Of a DNA stretch of 64,000 nt, positions 23,500 to 34,739 are shown in pieces. The notes under the pieces were generated by a model, which was not told the DNA's origin, ran no database searches, and was given only the letters and a program-made list of their open reading frames with translations. Each line of letters opens with the position of its first letter. The first letter of the stretch is position 1. Source of the DNA: Macrostomum hystrix. Taxonomy: Eukaryota; Platyhelminthes; Macrostomidae. Both the position numbers and the translations under genes were made by a program. The stretch lies in assembly GCA_950097015.1 (NCBI GenBank), contig CATNEN010000039.1:18469501-18533500 (forward strand), written 5' to 3'.

Positions 23500-25960
23500 A
23501 TGCCTTCTACAGCAGAAAGGTACAAAGCGCTGACAACCGATGAGAAGAATGCCATGAAAAGGAGCCTTACTGATGAAGAAGTTTTTCAAAGAGCTTTCAA
23601 GAGCTTTAAGAAAAAAGTAATATTTACTTGCCTGTATCATTTATGTTCATGAGAGTGTAATAGGAAAGCCTTTCAACCACTACAGTCTTTGGCAACCCAT
23701 CATTAATATTGTCACCTTGCTATGTTTACAGGTTGTCCTGATTCGCCAATTCTCAAATTACTTTATCCACATTTCTACAGTAGTAGTTTTACGTTAAGTT
23801 TTGTACGCTTGAACCTTTCAATCATTTAATGATTCACTTGCTTAACTTTGGAGTTAATATGCCTAAAGTTTTTAAACGTAAATGCACGAATTTGAGTGAG
23901 CTTAATTATTGAAATATATTTGTTTGAATATAACGAGAATAGCGAAAAAATTACTGAGTTTGGAATCTGGATCTTTAAAAAGGCTTTGCCCCTGTTAATT
24001 ATACGAGTATCCCTTATATATCCCTTATGACCCCATTTGAAAATTGTAGATAACCGAGCTCGAAAAGTGCGGCGCTCATGTCTGTGCCGTTGTGTGCTTC
24101 AACGGAGAAGTGTCTTCTGTTGAAACTCCGGAAGTAGTCGGAGTTGCTGCAAAATCTCGAATAGCAAATGTAATTTACTTTGCACTTTTGCTTATGATAC
24201 TTATTTAGTTAAAGTATTAATTGTATTTGACGGTATCGCTAAAATCAGACATATTTTTTACATATATGATTTTTATTGTTAATAGATACAACTGGCTTTC
24301 GATTAAAATTTCATTGATTGTTACTACTTTAGATGATTACATCTGGAGTGTCTCAGGTCACTCGGAGCGGAAACCTTTCCGTTGCACAGTTGCGAGTTCG
24401 AGTTGCTCACGTGCTAAATGAGAGATATCGTAAGGACCTCATATCATTTTTAATTATATTTTTTACCGGTTACAAGTTAAACCGTCGAAACGTGCCAAGT
24501 TCCTTTAATATTTAATGTAAAATCAAGTACTTTTACTATAGCAAAAACTGGTTTACTCCGTCCCGACTCTTGTTGTATTGATTCAGCTGCTGAAATGCAC
24601 GGTAATGGGTGTACACCGCTCTTAATTAGGTATTAGGTTTCTGCTAATATTGAGCTATGTGTACTAATTGTGCTCGTAGGTAGTCACTTCCTAGGGATAT
24701 AAAGTTACACACGTTATATGCGTTGCCATTTGATTTATACCGCAGTAATTAATTATTGTTTTCTTTGAATGTAATATAAAAATAATATTTGCAGGAAGGC
24801 TGTGGGCAAACTAGGCACATCATTTGGTGACACTAGACCCGCAGCCAGCGAGGTGGCAATTCTGCCTATTTCGCTGACTCCTGAGCACTCACGCACACAG
24901 ATACCGTACGCCTCACAGCCCCCAAACCTCTCCACGACTGCGCCTCAAATTAATGTGGCCTCGCTGAGGAATCGAGCTCAGGGACCGTGGTGCGAGAGGC
25001 AAACGCGTTAGACCGCTCTGCCCCTATGAATGTAGCTAGCATACGAAATGTTTACAATTTTTTGTTACTGTACTTGCTTAATTTTCCCATTGCTGAATTT
25101 CATTTTTGTTTTAAGGTCAAGGCCGAGGAGTGGGCAAGTACTGCATCGACGAGGAAGTTTCAGGCCAGTGGCTGAATTGGCCAGTCGACGTTCCCAGAGA
25201 CCGAACTGTAAGCTGCATGAAAAAGGACGCTCTACTTTGCCTCTGGGAAAAACGTCACGAATTAAAGTTTATTTCCTTGCCGGGGGCTCCGCGGCAAACG
25301 AAAAAATGCGCCCTAGTCTCTGAGTCTGAAAGTTCTGGCACTGTTGGTGCCTGGGTCTCTCATGGCTCTGCCTCAGGCTTTGCAACAGCTGCTGACTCTG
25401 ACACTGCAGCCCGCTCTGACACTGCCGCCCGCTCTGACACTGCCGCCCGCTCTGACACTGCCGCCCGCTCTGACACTGCCGCCCGCTCTGACACTGCGGC
25501 CCGCTCTGACACTGCCGCCCGCTCTGACACTGCGGCCCGCTCTGACACTGCCGCCCGCTCTGACACTGCGGCCCGCTCTGACACTGCCGCCCGCTCTGAC
25601 ACTGCCGCCCGCTCTGACACTGCCGCCCGCTCTGACACTGCCGCCCGCTCTGACACTGCCGCCCGCTCTGACACTGCCGCCCGCTCTGACACTGCGGCCC
25701 GCTCTGACACTGCCGCCCGCTCTGACACTGCGGCCCGCTCTGACACTGCCGCCCGCTCTGACACTGCCGCCCGCTCTGACACTGCCGCGTGCTCTCGTGC
25801 TTGTGTGATTTTTTTATCTTCTGGTCCTAGGAGTGCTGTAGTATCGTCGAAGTTTGTTGATGGGGACAGTTCGAGAATTTTAGGTAGAAGCATTTTACGC
25901 ACAGTCGTGACTAATAATGAACAGAAGAAGTATCGGGTTGTTTTAGGCAAACCATATTGA
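23500..25960 (+). CDS. Companion gene of the KDZ element, four exons, unknown function
   Basis: Phase-consistent exons are 23,500-23,616, 24,050-24,169, 24,333-24,429 and 25,116-25,960, giving about 392 aa. All junctions are GT-AG and the frame never breaks. A splice acceptor (TTTTTAG) lies 5 bp before the ATG, so a 5' UTR exon or spliced leader is likely. Residues 1-80 are charged and then hydrophobic (FKSFKKKITELEKCGAHVCA and VVCFNGEVSS). The layout faintly recalls MADS-type domains, but I do not claim homology. Residues 110-170 include LRVRVAHVLNERYR, WLNWPVDVP and ALLCLWEKRHELKF. A tandem hexapeptide SDTAAR (about 22 copies) follows, then an unrepetitive tail ending KYRVVLGKPY. The gene is convergent with the transposase. 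Intron 3 holds a SINE. It may be an accessory transposition or host-captured protein. Confidence 0.65.
24774..25026 (-). mobile_element. tRNA-derived SINE inserted in intron 3 of the companion gene
   Basis: On the minus strand the 5' end reads GGGGCAGAGCGGTCTAACGC (box A type), followed 40 bp later by GAGCTCGATTCCTCAGCGAG (box B type), a body of about 170 bp, and an AT-rich tail. Direct repeats TGAATGTA at 24,766-24,773 and 25,027-25,034 fit a target-site duplication. Leaving it out of the mRNA restores a clean exon 3 to exon 4 join. Confidence 0.8.
25398..25792 (+). repeat. 18-bp in-frame coding repeat (SDTAAR)n
   Basis: About 22 copies of CTCTGACACTGCCGCCCG lie in the last exon of the companion gene. 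The main variation is GCC/GCG at one Ala codon, a synonymous change in the proposed frame. The other strand and a second frame are also open, so openness alone is not evidence; the frame follows from the splice phase upstream. Confidence 0.9.
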
Positions 25961-26287
25961 AAAATATTTTATACTTTTGTTTAGGCCCCTAAACCCCATT
26001 TGTCTAGGATGATTCACCTTTGCTTAAGTCCACCTTTTTCTGCCCCCTTCAGAGAATTCTAGTTGCACCACTGTTCAGTCTGGCTGCTTTATAATATAAA
26101 TTTCATTTTTTACAGTTAAAATATATTAATGTTATGAATATAATTGTAGACCTAATGCTATTTAGCTATAAAATATTGTTTAAAATTTAACTAGGCTTAT
26201 AGTCAAGAAGTTGAGTTTTGACCTGAAATTTTTGTTTTATTTTTTTTAAAGCCTTCTAATTTTCAGGACTGTTATTTTGAATACGAG
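25961..26287. other. 3' flank of companion gene
   Basis: AT-rich; a probable 3' UTR. Nothing else is recognised. Confidence 0.4.
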
Positions 26288-26289
26288 CT

Positions 26290-27219
26290 AGTTTGCTGGC
26301 TCGACTACAGGTTTCAGGGACTGCTCAAAAGTGTGAGCACTTTGCTGTTGATAGATTGAGCTGCGGGCCGGTGGCGCTGTGGGCCTGTTGAGGTCATAGG
26401 CACCAGCATCCTCGAGGCCGAGGGCAGCAACAGCAGTGGATGGTTGTGCTGATGGTGGTGCTGTTGGTACGTATGCCATTGCGGTGATCCATCGGTAGCG
26501 TGGCGGGGTCCACAGAGCAGAAAAGGGCACCAATGCTCCGTTCGAGCTTGTTCGCCTGTGCTGCTGGGACAAGGCGTTGCCGAGGTGAGCCGCATCGACG
26601 TCGCAGCGTCGGGTCTTACACTGGGCCCTCGGTTTTGCGGGCGTTCAGTTCGAGGCAGACTCTGGCATCTCGACTGACCGAGTCAAAGGCTTTGCGAAAG
26701 TCGATAAACACGATGGTCACCGACTTCTGCCGCGTTACGCAGGACTCGATGATGCTGCGGACGGTAGCGATTTGCTCGACGGTAGATCTGCCAGCGCGGA
26801 ATCCGCTCTGAGCGCCCAGCAGAAGCGGATTGATGACTGGCAGCAGTCTGTTCCCACGGACTACTCAACTCACGGACTATCTACTAGTGGTCCTTGTCTG
26901 TTCCTTGTGCAGTTTTGGGAGGGTACACTCCAGAGCGATGCCCTCTGGTTGTCCAAGCTGGTGGACAGGCCCTTCTTCGGAATTGAGCCAATCTTGGAGG
27001 TGCGCCAGGTGAAGGGAGCCTCGGCGCGGGATCGCCTCCAAGAATGGAATATTTGTTGAGGAATGTGGTGATGATCGAATTGAGCTCTGGGAGCCTGAGG
27101 ACCCTGGGAGGGACCCCATCGACACCAGGCGCAGCATCAGGCTTTATGCTTTGCTGAGTGTTGTTGCGAACCTCGTATAGGGGGTGATGGACCGATGTTG
27201 AAATTCTCGCTGCGAGCAT
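26290..27219 (-). pseudogene. Decayed non-LTR retrotransposon reverse transcriptase fragment
   Basis: Minus-strand frames broken by shifts show RT landmarks: APGVDGVPPRVLRLPELNS near 27,140-27,080, then LLGAQSGFRAGRSTVEQI and the first catalytic motif VFIDFRKAFDSV near 26,708-26,675. The FADD/YADD motif and the endonuclease are not found; after SVSR the sequence becomes unrelated Gln/Pro-rich text. It is a dead LINE piece nested in the KDZ element. The clade was not determined. Confidence 0.8.
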
Positions 27220-28275
27220 GGGAAATTTACACTGCCGAGATGGGAGTTAAGATCAAACTTCACTACTTACGAAAGTTTTATAGTACGCCCCCACACAAAA
27301 ATACTCAGCAAAATTGTACGAGTATGGCTAGGGTGTAACACAAAAGAATGGCAACATCGTTTATTCGACAGCAACCTTCGATTCACATGGACAGTTAATT
27401 CAGAAAAGTTCTTATAGTAACGACTGTGCTCCGCGAGCCGCAGCAACAGCGAGAGGCCGAAATTCTTCGTGGCATCCCCACCAGGTGCCGCAATAAACCT
27501 TGAGGAAAACTTGCCAGGCATCGGAAATGGCTTGGCGCATGTAACACACTAAACGTGTGGGTCGAACCTCGCGCTGGCAGACCGAGACCGGTTTCTGGCT
27601 TGTTTGCATTCGTCAGTCGGCCATAGCCACACGCAGGACACCACCACTCTTTGTGTGCACAGAAGTCTCTTTCAACCTTGCCGTTTTTGTGGCGAAACTG
27701 CTAGTGTGCTAGTGTTATGTGAGATATTTTAGCAGCCAATTCTTTTTCTACTGTTTTCAGTAGTCTAAAGTGTATCTCTCACAGCGCAGTCGCATTAAAT
27801 TTCCTCACTTCCCACTCCCGATTCTCCCACTGAATATTGCGCTTCAGAAATCCCAGACATGTTTGAGCATAACTCAAACTTTACCTCAAAAGTCCCTATA
27901 CTATAGACCTTGCCTTTCGATGTGGACTAAAACTATGTACATATGTTATCGATTTTTTCACACAAATATCATATTATTTGCTCAGAACCTTTTCCTTAGC
28001 TAAAATAAACCTGAACATGCTAATAATTGTAGGACGAAACGTGCCGGTAAACCTGTGTTTATTTTCGGCCTTCTCTTTCCACATATTAACTTACTTGAAC
28101 AGGTTTAATGAATATGTTCGAATATATGCGTTCAGTGACGAAAGAGCTAGTTGTTTTAGAACGTCTAAACCTTCAATTGCATGCTTGTTAGCTACGTACA
28201 TAGAAAAACATTGGTTCTACTTTTCAATATGCGGTGGTTCTTTTAAAATCACAAGCCACCTTCAGAGTCTGCACG
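27220..28275. other. Between LINE fragments inside the KDZ element
   Basis: No protein family is recognised. The minus-strand frame at 27,267-27,521 is open but featureless. It may be older transposon debris. Confidence 0.4.
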
Positions 28276-28279
28276 TGAG

Positions 28280-29064
28280 TTTTTATTATTATTATTATTA
28301 TTAAAACGCGCACGCCATCTATGGGTGCTGATTTTTTTTTATATTTATTTTTTAACAACACATTTAAATGAACAACGAAAAGCAACATAAAAAGCGAAGT
28401 TAAGTAGGAATCAAATATCGAGCTGGGAAGGGAAAGCAAAGGTATTAAAAATAAGAGCAGTAAAAACACAAGGGACGCCAGGGATAAAACAAAATATGAA
28501 ATATCTATTGTTGAATGCTAGTAAGATCTCGTAGTCTCAGGGCAGCTGTTCCCTTATTTTAGAGATTTCTATGATGTATTTTGCAAAAGCTTCAGCGGTT
28601 TCCCTATCGTCTTGAGCCATTATGTAGTTAGATTTTTCTTCTGCTGTTAAGGATATGAAATTGGGGGTTTTCCCAGAAACTTCCGTCTCAAATTTCGAAC
28701 GTGCTGCGCTATACATATTCCAAGTGCACTTAAAAAGGAAGTGGACCTCGTTTTCAACTTCTGTTTTGCACTTACTACATAATCTATTTACATACGGAAT
28801 TTTCGGTCTCGCAGTTCGCAATGTTTCGCAAGCTAGCTTATGGTTTCCTAGTCTAAACGAGGCTATGGTACGTCTCAACTCCGGGTTGTATATTTGTTGT
28901 AAATATTTTTCGGCTGAATAATATTGCTTGAAGGAGTAATAGAAGTGACTTAGCTTGCTTGAGTTCTGTGTCCTTTGTCTCCAATGGGTATCGAACTGAG
29001 AAACGAAATTTTTCCTGTGGTTTCCAATTGCTTTTGCAGGACTAATGCCTCTGCAGTTCAGCAT
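28280..29064 (-). pseudogene. LINE 3' end: C-terminal RT-associated segment with (TTA)n tail
   Basis: The minus frame at 29,064-28,537 (about 175 codons) has the pattern common at the C-terminus of many LINE ORF2 proteins: LRRTIASFRLGNHKLACET, then a zinc-knuckle-like CSKCKTEVENEVHFLFKC. There is no RT core upstream, so it is 5' truncated. About 230 bp further, at 28,279-28,304, lies a (TTA)n microsatellite in the position expected for the 3' tail of CR1/RTE-type LINEs. It is a separate insertion from the RT fragment at 26.3-27.2 kb, or the two were split by rearrangement. Confidence 0.75.
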
Positions 29065-30433
29065 AACGTCATTGTTGGTCTTTGCTTTGTCATAAATGCT
29101 GCAATGAGTTCAGGGTTCAAAATCCTTCTGAATTCTTTCCCTCTATAGTCACCAGTCCGACTTCTACCTCTTTCACATGTGCCCTGTTATCGATTTTTTC
29201 CTTCTGTAAATGTACATGTGTAGTTATGCTATGTACATGTATATAATGATAATGAATAATGTATAACACGTACAAAGTATAGCCTTGTTTTAGAAACGAT
29301 TCGCCGCTTTATAAACAGGCATACAAACATCTTTCGGAACTCCCGTGCTTAAGTGCGTACATCCATATCGTAAATGTAGTAAGCCATGCAGTTCATGATG
29401 CGGCTTTGGTCGCTGTCTGTCGGTCGGCGTGTACTTGGTGCAAGCGCCGGTGCGATTAAAAAGAAATTAAAAAATCACATTCAACGTTAAAGCATGCAGG
29501 ATGGGGCTGTTTTGGAGAGGGAGCTGGGTATGGGTGGGGCTGTTTTGGAGTGGTATGGAGTGGAGTGGAGGGTATGGAGTTGATATAAAGAGGAGGACGT
29601 CACTCGATTGGCCGGTTGCTCTGGAAGAGGCGGAAGATGGACCACTTTCCTACTTCTAATTCTTCAGAACCTTTAAAAAACCGTTATACTTCGTTAAACT
29701 CTTCAGTGCCTTCATTTTTATCTTCCCTTTGAATTTCTAATCGGCGCCGTCGCAGCTTAAAAGCACAGCTATGCTTATATATTTATGTGTTCGCAAGAAC
29801 CAGTAAGCAATTATGTGACGGGAAAATAAAGAAAATAAATATATAGCAAGTAAAATTAGCTTTTAAAACGATATTACTTTAATGAATCCAAGGCAAATTA
29901 ATGAATTTGCTACTTTCTTCGGAAACCTGAAATATTGTGGGAGAGCATACGCTACAAATTCGAAATTAGAATAAAGATAATTGATCAGTTCGTCGAAGCC
30001 AATATAGACGCAAAGCAGTCAATTAAATATACTTCATGTGCCAGTTTTAACAAATCGGTCCACCTTGTATACTTTATGTGATTACGCGTTGGTATTAAAA
30101 ATAGACACAACTGTGCATATTAAAGCAGAAACCATACGGTAATGCGACAGAAAATAGGGAAAAACTAGTTTTCTACGCTAACTCCTAAAATTACTTCGTA
30201 GTATTTAACAATCAATCTGCAGTGAAATGTCAAGGAAACTCGCTGACAATTTTATTGAATTCCAACTATGGACACATCCCACATCAATCATGCTAACCCG
30301 GCACTTTCCATGCAAAAATAAAAGTACAAGCGTAGAAGCACTAGTACAAGTACAAGCGTCAACATTGTGCTGTACTCTCATTTATTAGAGTCATGTGCAT
30401 TAACCTATACGTATTTGTTAATAGAAAACTGAG
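29065..30433. other. Between LINE end and transposase gene
   Basis: No gene is seen. About 29,495-29,585 is a G-rich imperfect repeat (GGGGCTGTTTTGGAG; GGAGTGGAGTGGAGG). The rest is AT-rich. Confidence 0.4.
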
Positions 30434-33400
30434 TCAAGGAGCCACTGGCGAAGCAGCGTCGCTGGTTGGTGGCAGTACGGAAGCGTCGAGCTGCTGTTCC
30501 GGAAAAATCTGCGCGTTTTTTCGCAGCAAATAGATAAGGCCATCGTACCTTGCCGAGAGAATGGCGACCATCGGTTGACCTGATGCCTCGTCTATCTGTC
30601 TGCTTGTCTGGGACAGTGAATAAGACAGAAAATGAGTGACTCGTCTGGCCTCAGCGCTGACTAGCATCGACTCTTCTGCTACGCGTTGACGAAGATGCCA
30701 AAGGCGAACCGCCTCCATCCGTGGTGCATACTCAACAGGATTTAGTGCAGCGAAGCCAGCCGAGTTAGGATGGCTGAAATCTTCGAAGCGCAGCTTTCGC
30801 ACAGTGGGAACCTGTGAACATGTGTACAGAAAACCTATGAAATATGAAGTGCATGCTATGGATGCTAGACGCCTTATTGTGATTCACCAAATTTGATTAC
30901 AGTCAGCTCTATAAAATAATCATGCATGAAATGATAGTCATCAAGCGCTTGAAAACAGATAGCAGTTAAACAGTTACACGACAGATAGAATATCAACTCA
31001 AAACTTCTTCACCTTGGCATTGTAGCTCCTTATGATCCGATTTGACTTTCGAATGCTAACTGATGTAACTATGCGGAGTCGCTTAGCGAGCTTTTGGCCT
31101 CTCTCAGTGACGGAGTGTCTGATGAGAAACTCTCGTTCGCAAGCCAATTGATGCAGACGCGAGATTACTTTAACCTTGCTAGAGCGTTGAATGCTTTGCT
31201 CGCTGTTCGATGTGACACGCAATTCTGCATCCCACTGTTCAGCTAGAGCATCGAAGCTTGTGGTATCTGGATGCATGAAAGGAGAAAAAAGAAGGCGACC
31301 ATAAAACACTTTATGAAGGATGGATACACCCCCAGGACCTTTTGCTCTGTGGCCCACTCGTTCCAAAATCGTGAATGTCTCAATGCTAATGTGCTCAAGC
31401 GATGTAAAACTCGCGCAAAGCGGTAACCTTTGCTCGAACCAAAGCTGTAACGAATTAGCTCACTAAATAGAAAATAATTTAACAAACCTGCATAGCCATG
31501 TTTCTTCAGGAAATCGACAATATCCTTCTCTACAATAACAGTCATCCTGTGATGCATTACAAGGCGTTTCTTCAGCCACGTTGCTGCGAAAAGAACAATT
31601 CAGTAAAGTAAGATTAAATTTCACCTAAAATAATCGTACTTGTCTGGAGTCAGAAGCAGCTTTCAGAAGCATGTACAGTTTAATTAGTTCAAACCGAAAT
31701 CCTAATTCTAGCTTTAATTTATTGTGGCGGATAATAAAAGCAACTCTCGCTTACAGATTTCAAGTAGCTTCTGGAAGTTTATTGAGTTGGCCATGTGAGA
31801 CAAAAACTGTCGACGGTTGTAATGTGTCATCTCTTTGACCTGTGGTCCATACCGCCGGATTATTGACCACAGAGATTCGCATGATTCTCCGTCCGTCAGA
31901 CCAGCGCCGTTGGTATAGCGTATGCCCTGCTTTATTTGGCACTGGTATACATGGCCGTAGGCATGAAAAGCTGGCACGGCAAACTTCATTCGATCTACGG
32001 CGAAATGACCCTGAAGCTTACATGCCACATCGTATGACACGATTAGAGGAACCGGCGATGGGACATCTTCAAGAGCTTGAGCCACCATAGTGCATGCATA
32101 GTTCAGCCTGTAATTGTTCACATAGAAGACGAAACATTAGTAGTACCCCATGAGGTATCAGTATTAGTCAAGTTATTTGGGCCAATACTCAGAACATTTT
32201 TTCGGCAAACTTATCTTCTGGATTTCATCAAACTTCACAATTCACAAATGAGTGATCTTGAAACCAGAACACTATTAAATTCGTTAATTTTTCATCTAAC
32301 CTATCCTAAAAACCCTGCACATACAAGCACTTATGGCTTTAAAATTGCATAAACTGAAATTAAATAGCAACTGAAATACTTCTCTCCTGGCGTCGTCATG
32401 TCAGCGAGGTATCGAATGCAGCCGTGGCGGCACGAACCACAGAAACAACCGAAGACGTCGAGACGCTGGATGTCCGACGAAGAACTGAGCGCCTGGCCTC
32501 GACCACCAGCAGTCCAGTTGGAGCAGTGTTCTTCTTTGGGCTCAGTTTTTTTCTGAAAATCAACATCTAAAAAGATGTCCGTTTTTGGAGCCGAAGAAAG
32601 GTCATCGCCCCCTGCGGTTTTTCGATGACGAATTCCAAAGCAACCGTCAAGTAAAAGAAAGCACGGTTGACTTTCATTGCAATCAGGCTGCTACAAAGGG
32701 TTTATTTAAAACAGTAAATAAGGAATGTGTAAGGCAACTGTTCAACCGTTCTAATGGCATAACAAGGAAATGCAATGTCATATATAAAATGAAATCCGAT
32801 TATATAAACCATTTGGTAGCACATACAACATAGCATGCAGGGCAGTCCACCTTTGCTGACCAACGTATGTCATCGACAAAGTGCTCAAACGCTCTGAATG
32901 CACCGAATGTGTTCAGATGTCGGTAAAGGTTGACCTGAAAAGAATTGCACTTTTTAATCAATAAACCCTTTGGAATGGAAATTCGACTTCCGGAAAGTAA
33001 TTGAGACTTATTTTATTTTCGAGACTAGATCCTAGCTACTTTACTTACAGGCCCGAAATTCCACATAGGAGTTTTATGTAGCTCGAGTGCTTTACATATT
33101 GAGAACAAAGACGCGCTAGTGCACTGTCTTAGCGACTCCATAAGGAACAGAAGACGAATTGAAACAGCCTTAGGCACGTGGGCGCGCTCAGGGACTGCTT
33201 GCAATGGCCAGTAGCCGAGGTGCAACATAGCCTGAGAGGTGGTTGTGCATCTGCACATATGAAGCTTGACGTTCAATTCTTCAGCTGCAAATGAGTCACA
33301 TGAAATGGTAGATTTAAACTCTGATACCGTAGAAGAAAGGGTGGCTTTTTTCTTGATTATATTCTTAGGAGGCTGTCTAAATAAGTTACACAACTTTCTC

Positions 33401-34452
33401 TTTATTTACGCGCTAGCATTTTGCAGCGACCTAAAACATTAATGTCGAGGCTTTAACCTCGACATTATTGGGGAATTAAGGAATGTAATTCAGAATTACT
33501 GCACTGGTTTTACAAGTTAAATTTTTACAGCCAATGCAATCGCCTAAAAACACAAATAGTGCTCTTGAGAAAAAACTTGACAGTCGTAATTAAAAATATA
33601 GGTTTCAAAGCAAAACAACAAGTAAACCAATAGGATTGTTTATTACACCTCGATGGCTCGATCTTACCATCTTCAGTGAAGAATACAGCATCGATCAAGT
33701 ATGTTCCATCGTGCTCCTCTTGATCTCCAAACGAACACTCGATGTGACACGTCAGAGTGTCAGACGTACGTTTAAAATATTTTCCCTATAAATAAAATAT
33801 AACATTTCATCGTTTGAGTATAGAATTATTTGATACTCGTATATACTTATAGCTTTTCTATACAGTTATTTAACTCTTATAAACCTACATTCCATTGCTC
33901 CACTACATGTAGAGGATTATGCCTGTGCTGGTAGTTCATGCAACTTGTGCAAACCTCTCTTAGGCCACACATGTTGCATCGGAGGGAGCTCTCCATCTCA
34001 TTGCACAGTTGGCAGACACCTCGCCGATGATGAATTTTGCTGTAGGAGTTGTACAAATTGCGACGATTATCTCGCCACGCTTTTGAAAATTCTTCTGAAG
34101 CCTTAGCGTAGCGGGACTTGCGTGGTGCATTTTGATCCTCTTGCATGCATTGGGGATTCGGATCAGAACTATTGGATGACGCACTAGTGGGCGCAGTCTG
34201 ATCTACGTCAATCCAGTCATCATCCTGAATCCTGTAAAATACAGGCAGGGGTACGTATTTAATAGAAGTAACAACTTCCTTGATTATTAATGTCTGGAAA
34301 ATGTCCATTCGAAAAATAAATTCGTATTCAACTTACTCATTCGAAATCCTAATCCTCTTTCTGGATTGCTCGTACGATACTTTAACTGTTCTGCAACGCC
34401 TTCCAGCAACATGTTGCTTAATTGTATTTGAAATTTTTGACGTTCGTGGCAT
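30434..34452 (-). CDS. KDZ-family transposase with CxC2-like zinc cluster, ten exons, about 788 aa
   Basis: Exons, high to low: 34,452-34,337; 34,231-33,889; 33,785-33,668; 33,284-33,049; 32,934-32,827; 32,552-32,380; 32,107-31,755; 31,583-31,488; 31,458-31,013; 30,811-30,434. Phases agree at every GT-AG junction. Residues 112-153 form the Cys cluster typical of KDZ proteins (CQLC, RCNMC, CTSC, HRHNPLHVVEQWN), continued by GKYFKR in exon 3. The RNase H-type core follows: RLDVFG, CRHG and MTTPGEK (about 345-365), YDVACK (about 390), FHAYGHVYQCQ (about 411-421), and GLTDGESCESLW (about 435-446) with the expected late acidic residue. The C-terminal helical part contains ERGQKLAK and SYNAK. No stop or frameshift interrupts it. 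The exon 8/9 intron would be only 29 nt; alternative splicing there is possible. It is expected to cut and paste the surrounding 22.9-kb element. Confidence 0.88.
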
Positions 34453-34739
34453 CTGAAAAGGTAGCTGGAAAACTGGATTTGAAATTAGTGGCGTAAGACA
34501 ATTATTTGAGTAAACACGTGATAAGAAGAGACTGTTCAAATAGTTTTGTAAGACCTTGATTGTTGTGTTAATACGAAAGTGCCAGGAAGGCTGCAGCTCA
34601 GTGCCGAAACACTTTACTGCTGACAATTGTGTCAGCAGTTAGACCCCAAATACCCACTCCACGACGACTCGCTTTTAGCTGGCCAAACCCATATCAGTCT
34701 GCCTCGGCTGGCTACAGTTTTAGGGTGAGAAGGGTCACG

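Noticed and set aside
24802-25011. ORF in sense orientation that looked like an extra exon of the companion gene
   Set aside because: No phase-compatible splice join exists, and the segment is an antisense tRNA-derived SINE with target duplications.
24975-25026. A functional tRNA-Leu/Ser gene on the minus strand
   Set aside because: Box A and B are present, but no acceptor stem closes and a SINE body follows.
25360-25950. Antisense ORF of 196 codons (SERAAV repeats) and a second sense frame
   Set aside because: Mirror frames of the 18-bp repeat; the sense frame used in the model is fixed by upstream splice phase.
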